17,203 nt of DNA from EC70 sp018675395 (GTDB lineage Bacteria > Verrucomicrobiota > Verrucomicrobiia > Verrucomicrobiales > DEV007). The stretch spans positions 1 to 17,203 of the forward strand of contig JABGYE010000130.1 in the NCBI GenBank assembly GCA_018675395.1. The letters are read 5' to 3'. Of this stretch, positions 1 through 5,540 are shown in pieces (position 1 is the first letter of the stretch; each line of letters starts with the position of its first letter). Position numbers and translations under genes: made by a program. The notes beneath the pieces are model-generated. The model saw only the letters and a list, made by a program, of their open reading frames with translations, did not search any database and was not told the DNA's origin.

Positions 1-92
1 CAGCCGAGGAACCAGCCGAGGAACCAGCCGAGGAACCAGCCGAGGAACCAGCCGAGGAACCAGCCGAGGAACCAGCGAGTTCTGAAAATTAA
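1..92 (+). CDS. 3' end of an unknown gene with an Ala-Glu-Glu-Pro repeat tail (partial)
   Basis: This frame enters from the left edge and stops at TAA 90-92. It encodes six perfect copies of Ala-Glu-Glu-Pro followed by A-S-S-E-N. The reading frame is chosen because the other two frames give repetitive peptides with no natural end, whereas this one ends cleanly just after the repeat. Acidic Pro/Glu/Ala tails of this kind are common as flexible linkers or tails on exported or envelope proteins. The body of the protein lies outside the window, so its function cannot be told. Confidence 0.65.
   Translation, partial: AEEPAEEPAEEPAEEPAEEPAEEPASSEN
3..74 (+). repeat. 12-bp tandem repeat, six perfect copies
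   Basis: The unit GCCGAGGAACCA is repeated six times without a mismatch, running in from the window edge, so the full array may be longer. The unit length is a multiple of three, so copy-number change would lengthen or shorten the encoded AEEP tail without shifting frame. Perfect identity at the DNA level suggests recent slippage expansion. Confidence 0.95.
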
Positions 93-181
93 TATACTTA
101 GAAAATTTCTAGTGCAGAGGAATGCTCGGCTCTAAGAATTATCTGAACACTCTAAGGATTGATTTCAATCATCAAACAACA

Positions 182-1288
182 ATGAAGAACTTACTGTTTT
201 TATTAACTCTCATTTTTCTAATAGGATGTGGTGGAGACAAGGATTCCTCAAAACAATCAGAAGAAAAGAAAGTTGTCACACCGAAGAAAACAGCTAATCA
301 AGGCCGAGTAGAGCTGATTGAACCTATTCCGACTGAGCCGAATTATGTTTATGAAATCATTGGAAATAAAGCGGTTATTACAAAGTATAATGGGTCCGCC
401 GAATCCCTCACTATTCCCGACACTATTGAGGATGTCCCGGTAACCGAGATTAGGGCCAAGGCATTTGCGGGCAGTACAACCTTAAAAAGTATTATTATTG
501 GAGAGAATGTAACTGTTATCGGGCGTTGGGCATTTAGCGGATGCACTGGACTCTATTCTATTGAGATTCCGAGTGGCGTTACATCCATTGGCGAATTGGC
601 TTTTGATAATTGTACTAATCTGGACTCTATCAATGTTGGTGATGATAATCAGTACTATTCAAGTGAAGATGGGGTCCTTTATGATAATGGAAAGACAAAA
701 ATAATTCAATGCCCTCTGGGCAAGTCCGGTTCTCTGACTGTGGCAAAAGGTGTGAGTTCTATTGATAGTTACGCTTTCCGTTCTTGTGGTAAAATTACAA
801 GTGTTGTGTTTGGAAATGACATTAAATCGATAGGGGTCGGAGCATTTTATAATTGCGTAGGCTTGAATGCGGTCACGTTACCTGAATCCATAAGTTCGAT
901 AGGAGATATGGCTTTCTATAAATGCACTAACCTTTCGAGTATTGCGATACCAGCTAATATTACCACGATAGGGGTACAGATGTTTGGTAACTGCTCAAGC
1001 CTCAGGCAGGTGAATATTCCTGAGGGAGTCATTTCAATTTCCAAGGGGGCGTTTTTTGAGTGTGCCGACCTTTCAAAAATTACAATCCCTTCAAGTGTTA
1101 GGTCCTTAGGGAGGGGTGCATTTAGCCGTTGTGAGAATCTAGAGAGTGTGACCTTTTTAGGTGATGCGCCTTCAGCGAGTCCGGATTCCTTTGGTGGAAG
1201 CGAACCAACTATCTATTTCAGTTCTGGGACTCAAGGCTGGGCAGATACATTTGCGGGGCTAACTGCTGAAGCTGTTTCTTCTGAATAA
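182..1288 (+). CDS. BspA-type leucine-rich-repeat lipoprotein
   Basis: The product is 368 aa from the ATG at 182. An upstream in-frame ATG at 122 would add 20 polar residues in front of the signal peptide and is less likely. From 182 the protein begins MKNLLFLLTLIFLIGC, a lipoprotein signal with lipobox L-I-G-C, followed by a polar Lys/Ser linker. The rest is a row of about 22-23-residue repeats of the LRR_5/BspA kind (for example I-P-S-G-V-T-S-I-G-E-L-A-F-D-N-C-T-N-L), with a divergent insertion around residues 155-190. The C-terminus has the typical closing segment with Y-F-S-S-G-T-Q-G-W. Proteins of this family are surface-attached and often bind host or particle ligands; no enzyme motif is present. 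No Shine-Dalgarno is visible. It converges with the DUF1080 gene, only 11 bp separating the stops. Confidence 0.88.
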   Translation: MKNLLFLLTLIFLIGCGGDKDSSKQSEEKKVVTPKKTANQGRVELIEPIPTEPNYVYEIIGNKAVITKYNGSAESLTIPDTIEDVPVTEIRAKAFAGSTTLKSIIIGENVTVIGRWAFSGCTGLYSIEIPSGVTSIGELAFDNCTNLDSINVGDDNQYYSSEDGVLYDNGKTKIIQCPLGKSGSLTVAKGVSSIDSYAFRSCGKITSVVFGNDIKSIGVGAFYNCVGLNAVTLPESISSIGDMAFYKCTNLSSIAIPANITTIGVQMFGNCSSLRQVNIPEGVISISKGAFFECADLSKITIPSSVRSLGRGAFSRCENLESVTFLGDAPSASPDSFGGSEPTIYFSSGTQGWADTFAGLTAEAVSSE

Positions 1289-1299
1289 GTTTAACGAAG

Positions 1300-1929
1300 T
1301 TATTTTTTGTTCAGGTTAAGGATGTGAATTTCACGGAACTTGACCCATCCTGAGTGGCCATCTGCTCCATAGGTCTGAATTCCTATGGTTCCAGATTCGA
1401 GTAAATCCTTACGCGGCGAAGGGTCCTTATATTCGACAATTAATTTATCATTCAGCCATGCTTTAATTAATGGTCCAACGGCGCGGATTCGGAGTTTATT
1501 CCATTCTAATGGCTTTCGGATAGAGTCATCCTCATCTCCCTTGTCCAACCAGTCGTCAAGGTGAAGGCCAACCGGTTCATCTGCGACTCCTCTCCCTATG
1601 TTTAATTGATAAGGACGACCAAGAGCCTTGGTCTTTGATTTTCTGAAATAGATGCCACTGTTATATTTTCCGTGTTCATCTATTTTAAATTCTAGACTCA
1701 AATCAAAATCATTGAAGGTCCTTTCAGTTAATAGAATTCCACTGCGGCTAGGGTCACCTTCTTGGCCTCCAACGAGCTCTCCATTTTCTACTTTCCATTT
1801 AGCTGAGCCAATGCTTTTCCAGCCGTTTAAATCTTTACCATTGAATAATTTAATGTGCTCACTTTTGATTTCTTCGGAAGATTGAGCGACTAAAGATATT
1901 AAAATGAGTAAAAGTAATGAGATTCGCAT
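1300..1929 (-). CDS. Exported DUF1080 (3-keto-disaccharide hydrolase family) protein
   Basis: The product is 209 aa, starting at ATG 1929 with a hydrophobic signal peptide (MRISLLLLILISLVAQSSEE). The mature protein begins with the signature L-F-N-G-K-D-L-N-G-W, then W-K-V-E-N-G-E-L-V-G-G. Later come F-D-L-S-L-E-F-K and N-S-G-I-Y-F-R, all characteristic of DUF1080 (PF06439), a concanavalin-like jelly-roll fold. Length fits a single-domain member. The family is abundant in Planctomycetota, Verrucomicrobiota and Bacteroidota. Some members hydrolyse 3-keto-glycosides and others probably bind carbohydrate, so a role in periplasmic glycan use is the family-level expectation. No sugar-utilisation gene is adjacent, so the substrate is unknown. 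Confidence 0.88.
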   Translation of the reverse strand: MRISLLLLILISLVAQSSEEIKSEHIKLFNGKDLNGWKSIGSAKWKVENGELVGGQEGDPSRSGILLTERTFNDFDLSLEFKIDEHGKYNSGIYFRKSKTKALGRPYQLNIGRGVADEPVGLHLDDWLDKGDEDDSIRKPLEWNKLRIRAVGPLIKAWLNDKLIVEYKDPSPRKDLLESGTIGIQTYGADGHSGWVKFREIHILNLNKK

Positions 1930-2045
1930 TTTAAAATACTTTTGGTTTTTACTTAATTAGAATGATTTGAGAATGTTCTTAATTATATTGCGAGACAATT
2001 TACAGTAATTAGTGGGTAATTTTAATATTAGAAGCGATTGATCCC

Positions 2046-2089
2046 TAATATGGGGTAGGAACACCAGTAATATGGGGTAGGAACACCAG
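2046..2089 (+). repeat. Perfect 22-bp tandem duplication in the intergenic region
   Basis: Two identical 22-bp copies lie head to tail at 2046-2067 and 2068-2089, sharing the core TGGGGTAGGAACACCA. Within the core, TGGGGT and ACACCA form an imperfect inverted repeat (one mismatch) around AGGA, so each copy could fold as a small hairpin or act as a dyad binding site. It lies in the 283-bp gap between the divergent DUF1080 gene (start 1929) and the selenoprotein gene (start 2213). Nothing else recognisable is seen in the gap: no small ORF with good support, no clear promoter, no tRNA. Confidence 0.85.
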
Positions 2090-2212
2090 GTAACTGGGCT
2101 GGACATATTTAAGACAAAGGCTACTCATGTATATTGTTGCGAGAGAATGTGTTTATGCTTTAATGAGTTAAAGTTATTGGCCTCCACTGACAGAATTTAA
2201 ATTAATATAATA

Positions 2213-3013
2213 ATGAAACAGTACATTAATCTTTTTGCTGGTTTTGTAATGAGTGTAGGGCTCACTGCATTACCTGCCAAGGCCGCGGATGCAGAGCACA
2301 GTCTTTCTGATTTTAAATTAGGAGATCATGTTTCAGGTGAAGAAAGGAAACTGAGTAAGCTTAAGGGGAAGGTCGTTGTCCTTGAATATTGGGGAACTCG
2401 GTGAGGACCCTGCATTGCAGGAATGCCTCATCTGGTTCAGATGGACAGGAAATATTCAAAAAAAGGGATGGTTCTTATTGGTGCCGAAGTGCAAGGAAGT
2501 GCTCCGGATGCTATTGAAAAGGCAGTTGATGATCATAAGTTAAAATTCACAGTTACTAAAGGTGTGAGTGGACCGAGCCTAAGTAATGGCATTCCTCACA
2601 TGGCTGTTTTTGGAGTTGATGGGAATCTAGTGTATCATGGGCACCCCAGTAACCCGGAAACAGAAAAAGCAATCAAGACAGCGTTGAAGGATGTTACGGA
2701 GGGGGACTTGTCCGGTTCAGGGGATTCGGGCGCTGATCCGTTTGCGAGGCCTAAATATTTGGTCGATGAGAGGACTTGGACTAATGCTGATGGTCGGAAA
2801 TTGGTGGCATCATTGATTTCTCTAAAAGGAGGAAAGGGAAAGTTCCGTTTCAAGAATGGCAGGGAATTTGATTATGATATCTCGAAGCTTTCTGCGGATG
2901 ATCAGAAGTTAATTCAGAGTAAATCAGGATCAGAAACCGAAACCGAAACCGAAACCGAAACCGAAAAGGAAGAGGAAGAGGAAGAGGAAAAAGAAAATAG
3001 ATTCGATTTTTAG
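2213..3013 (+). CDS. Putative selenoprotein: exported TlpA/thioredoxin-like domain (UGPC) plus SHD1 domain
   Basis: The full product is 266 aa if TGA 2402-2404 is read as selenocysteine (U64). Residues 1-25 are a signal peptide (cleavage near A-K-A-A-D-A). Residues 30-160 are a TlpA/AhpC-TSA-like thioredoxin fold: K-G-K-V-V-V-L-E-Y-W-G-T-R-U-G-P-C-I-A-G-M-P, then K-G-M-V-L-I-G-A-E-V and a cis-Pro segment G-I-P128-H-M-A-V-F-G. The TGA replaces exactly the N-terminal, nucleophilic Cys of the CGPC motif, and C67 is kept. Residues 185-236 are an SHD1-type domain (R-T-W-T-N-A-D-G-R-K-L, ending D-I-S-K-L-S-A-D-D). The tail is (Glu-Thr)n then poly-Glu. The expected role is a periplasmic thiol-disulfide oxidoreductase. 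Reading continues for 202 codons after the TGA with full domain conservation, which argues against decay. Alternatives are a recent nonsense mutation of TGC/TGT or a sequence error. Confidence 0.8.
2402..2404 (+). other. In-frame TGA, predicted selenocysteine codon (U64)
   Basis: The TGA falls between W-G-T-R and G-P-C, precisely where the TlpA-family Cys of CxxC sits. The conventional paralogue in this window at 8502-9371 has W-A-T-W-C-G-P-C at the same place. The neighbouring formate dehydrogenase also has an in-frame TGA at its known Sec position, so Sec decoding by this organism is plausible. Confidence 0.78.
2428..2444 (+). promoter_or_regulatory. Candidate bacterial SECIS hairpin of the TlpA-like selenoprotein
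   Basis: CATCTG (2429-2434) and CAGATG (2438-2443) form a perfect 6-bp stem closing a GTT loop, with a further T-G wobble pair at the base. The loop starts 30 nt after the TGA. Bacterial SECIS elements are hairpins just downstream of UGA inside the coding sequence, with a G (and in E. coli a G-U pair of bases) in the apical loop for SelB recognition; this loop has G-U. A competing hairpin at 2412-2426 (GCATT / AATGC around GCAGG) is nearer the TGA but lacks G-U in its loop. Confidence 0.5.
2933..2998 (+). repeat. GAAACC hexanucleotide array running into a purine GAA/GAG tract
   Basis: Five perfect GAAACC units (2933-2962) encode Glu-Thr repeats. They are followed by an almost pure purine GAA/GAG run encoding a Lys/Glu-rich stretch. 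It forms the C-terminal tail of the predicted selenoprotein, after the SHD1 domain. Units are in frame, so slippage would change only tail length. Confidence 0.92.
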
Positions 3014-3115
3014 TTCCCTTGTATCTTAGCAGTTAATTGCCTGAGGTTACATATTGATCTCAGAGATTAATTAATTAGTTAAAAAGTTAGTCGCGCATTT
3101 GCTTCAAATGAAGCA

Positions 3116-4489
3116 ATGTCTCGAATGCCAGATCAAGAGAAGAGGGAACAACCCATATCAAAATTGTGGGATCCGAAGTTTCCTTTTAGGCCAGATAAGT
3201 TTCCCTTCTTTTATGGTTGGGTCATTGTTTTGGCTGGCACGTTAGCTGTTGTTTTTAGTATTCCTGGTCAAACCATGGGTTTTTCAGTGTTCACTGATAC
3301 TCTGATAGAGGAGCTTGGTCTTAACCGGGTTCAGCTAAGTACAGCTTATTGCGTCGGTACTGTTGCCAGTGGATTGAGCCTTCCTTTCTTTGGCAGACTG
3401 TATGATCGGATAGGTGCTAGACGTATGATTGTCTATTCTGCAATGGCTACTGGTATTGTTTTACTCTATTTGAGTCAGATTAGAAATATATTAGATGGCT
3501 TGAGTTCTTTAATGTCTGTGTCTCGGGTCATTATTGCCTTTGTGATCATAACTTTCGGATTTTTCTTGATACGTGCCTCTGCGCAGGGCGTCCTCACAAT
3601 GACTGGAAGGAATGCTATAGGTAAGTGGTTCGATCATAATAGGGGAAAGGCCTTTGCTCTGAGTGGTGTATTCACTGCGTTTTCTTTTTCCTTTGCTCCG
3701 CGCGGACTTAAGTGGATGAGTGATAAATTTGGTTGGTCTGGAGCATGGTTAATTCTGGGCCTTGTGACGATTTGCATAATGGCAGGTCTTGGGTGGTTGC
3801 TGTTCCGTGATAATCCTGAAGAGTGCGGCTTGAGAATGGACGGCAATCGAGAATCGAAAACGAAAAGTAAAATTCACGAAGATGCTGTGGCTCATAGGGA
3901 TTTTAAGCTTCACGAATCACTAAGGACATGGCCCTTTTGGGCTTTTAATTTATCATTTAGTTTTATTTCTCTTTATACTACGGCAGTCACTTTTCATATA
4001 ATTTCAATCGGGAAAAGCTTAGGAAGAAATGAAGTTGAAGTGATTGGGTATTTTGTCCCTATGGCAGTCGTTAGTGTTTTATCTAATTTGTTTATGGGTT
4101 GGGTCAGTTCTAGGACTAAACTGAAATATCTTCTTGCAGTCGTAAATGCTGCCGGATTTGTTTCAGTATTAGGAGTCATTCATCTAGATACTAATTTGGG
4201 TGTCGTTTCATATATCATAGGCAATGGAATTGCTGGCGGTGGATTTGCTTGTCTGAGTGGCATTGTGTGGCCTCGATTTTATGGTCGACGTTGGCTAGGC
4301 TCTGTGAGTGGTGTGAGCATGTCTAGCATGGTGATCGCTAGTGGCATCGGTCCGTTATTTTTTGGAGCCTCTTTTGCACTATTTGATGTTTATATGCCTA
4401 TATTATGGCTTTGTTCCTTGATGCCTGCTCTTTTACTAATTGGATCGTCTTGGGCAGATAATCCCCAAAGATATTCTGGACGTACCTGA
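3116..4489 (+). CDS. MFS transporter, oxalate/formate-monocarboxylate-like
   Basis: The product is 457 aa with about twelve hydrophobic segments. The first (residues about 31-52) begins with P-F-F-Y-G-W-V-I-V-L-A-G, a start often seen in the MFS branch holding the oxalate:formate antiporter and monocarboxylate carriers. Motif A between TM2 and TM3 is present as G-R-L-Y-D-R-I-G-A-R-R (93-103). A second half-repeat follows a polar central loop near residues 235-260 (K-T-K-S-K-I-H-E-D). The protein should act in the inner membrane as a secondary carrier. Substrate cannot be read from the sequence; a small carboxylate is the family-level guess, and the nearby formate dehydrogenase makes formate a tempting but unproven candidate. 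ATG 3116 is the first start that keeps the cytoplasmic N-terminus; no Shine-Dalgarno is seen. Confidence 0.85.
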   Translation: MSRMPDQEKREQPISKLWDPKFPFRPDKFPFFYGWVIVLAGTLAVVFSIPGQTMGFSVFTDTLIEELGLNRVQLSTAYCVGTVASGLSLPFFGRLYDRIGARRMIVYSAMATGIVLLYLSQIRNILDGLSSLMSVSRVIIAFVIITFGFFLIRASAQGVLTMTGRNAIGKWFDHNRGKAFALSGVFTAFSFSFAPRGLKWMSDKFGWSGAWLILGLVTICIMAGLGWLLFRDNPEECGLRMDGNRESKTKSKIHEDAVAHRDFKLHESLRTWPFWAFNLSFSFISLYTTAVTFHIISIGKSLGRNEVEVIGYFVPMAVVSVLSNLFMGWVSSRTKLKYLLAVVNAAGFVSVLGVIHLDTNLGVVSYIIGNGIAGGGFACLSGIVWPRFYGRRWLGSVSGVSMSSMVIASGIGPLFFGASFALFDVYMPILWLCSLMPALLLIGSSWADNPQRYSGRT

Positions 4490-4560
4490 TCTGTATTTTC
4501 AGTTCTATTTATTCACTTTTAGTGATGTCGAATGAGAGGTATGATCTTTGTGTATATAAA

Positions 4561-5520
4561 ATGAGGAATAGAACAATACGGTTAGATATTTTAGTAACGG
4601 TTTTTACTGTTGGTTTTCTTTTTAATGTGTGCGGTGAAGAGCCTAGGGTCTGGACTTCGTTGGATGGAAGAACTTTGGAGGCTGAGTTTGTGGCAGGAAC
4701 AGATAGAAACGTGACCCTAAAACGTAAGACGGACGGCAGACGTTTTACGCTTCGTCTCGATAAGATTTCTGAAGAGGACAGAAAATGGGTTGAGGAAAAA
4801 TTGGAGGAACTGAATGGCCCTGGAAAGAAGGAGCCTAGCGGAATCTTTGTGGATCGCTTGAATGACACATGGGAAAAGATGGAGTATGAGAGTTTAAAAT
4901 TCAGGTTCTGGGGAGGCAAGAAATTAAAAACAAATAAAAGATATCCTTTTGTGGTTTTCCTTCATGGAAAAGGTTCGGGAGGAACCGATAATGAGAAACA
5001 CTTATTTAGTGTGCCCAGGAAATTTACTTCGAAGAACTTTTATAAAGATAACCCTTCATTTATTGTTGCACCTCAATGCCCAAATGATGGACAAGGTTGG
5101 AGAGGTGAATATATAGATGACGTGATTGGCTTGGTTAAATCTGCAATCGAACATCTTCCGGTAGATAAGAATCGAATTTATATTACAGGTGTTTCTATGG
5201 GAGGTTTTGGGACATGGGAAGCCCTATCCAATTCCCCTGATTTGTTTGCTGCTGCTGTTCCTGTTTGTGGGGGAGCAAGTCCTCGGATCGCTAAGAAAAT
5301 CAAGGATATTCCAATTTGGACTCATCATGGTGTCGCAGATAATGTTGTGAGAGTTGATTTTACTCGTCAGATAGTGGATGCGTTAAAAGACGTTAAAGGA
5401 AAGATTAATTATACTGAGTACGATGAGGATTCAGGCATTAAACATGATGCCTGGAAGCCATGCTACGGTAATCCGGAAGTCTTTGAATGGATGTTCTCCC
5501 AGTCAAAGAAGAACCGATAG
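4561..5520 (+). CDS. Exported SHD1-domain alpha/beta-hydrolase (PHB depolymerase/prolyl-oligopeptidase-like esterase)
   Basis: The product is 319 aa from ATG 4561, chosen because a signal peptide (R-L-D-I-L-V-T-V-F-T-V-G-F-L-F) follows directly. GTG 4522 or ATG 4525 would add 12-13 polar residues. Residues 29-85 are an SHD1-type module (R-V-W-T-S-L-D-G-R-T-L-E, then L-D-K-I-S-E-E-D-R-K-W). Residues 125-315 are an alpha/beta-hydrolase. It shows an oxyanion-side F-L-H-G, P-Q-C-P with a following W, nucleophile elbow G-V-S212-M-G-G, probable acid D260 (H-H-G-V-A-D) and probable catalytic H295 (K-H-D-A-W). This arrangement matches exported esterases of the poly-hydroxybutyrate depolymerase / peptidase S9-like group that release acyl or feruloyl groups from polysaccharides. 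The real substrate is unknown. It converges on fdhA with 20 bp between stops. Confidence 0.85.
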   Translation: MRNRTIRLDILVTVFTVGFLFNVCGEEPRVWTSLDGRTLEAEFVAGTDRNVTLKRKTDGRRFTLRLDKISEEDRKWVEEKLEELNGPGKKEPSGIFVDRLNDTWEKMEYESLKFRFWGGKKLKTNKRYPFVVFLHGKGSGGTDNEKHLFSVPRKFTSKNFYKDNPSFIVAPQCPNDGQGWRGEYIDDVIGLVKSAIEHLPVDKNRIYITGVSMGGFGTWEALSNSPDLFAAAVPVCGGASPRIAKKIKDIPIWTHHGVADNVVRVDFTRQIVDALKDVKGKINYTEYDEDSGIKHDAWKPCYGNPEVFEWMFSQSKKNR

Positions 5521-5540
5521 ACGACGCCTAATGGTGAAGA

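Noticed and set aside
3..74. CRISPR array at the left edge
   Set aside because: The repeats are 12 bp, directly abutting with no spacers, and in frame as coding sequence.
2213..2404. A 63-aa protein ending at TGA 2402, with a second gene from ATG 2423
   Set aside because: The thioredoxin fold is continuous across the TGA, the frame is unchanged, and the stop sits exactly on a catalytic Cys position. Two genes or plain pseudogene decay would not predict this.
3236..3252. TGGCAC match to the -24 element of sigma-54 promoters
   Set aside because: It is inside the first membrane segment of the MFS gene and lacks a TTGC at the right spacing.
4509..4919. 136-codon minus-strand frame opposite the esterase
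   Set aside because: It lies antisense to the signal peptide and SHD1 region, has a Ser/Phe-rich composition and no recognisable domain: a shadow frame.
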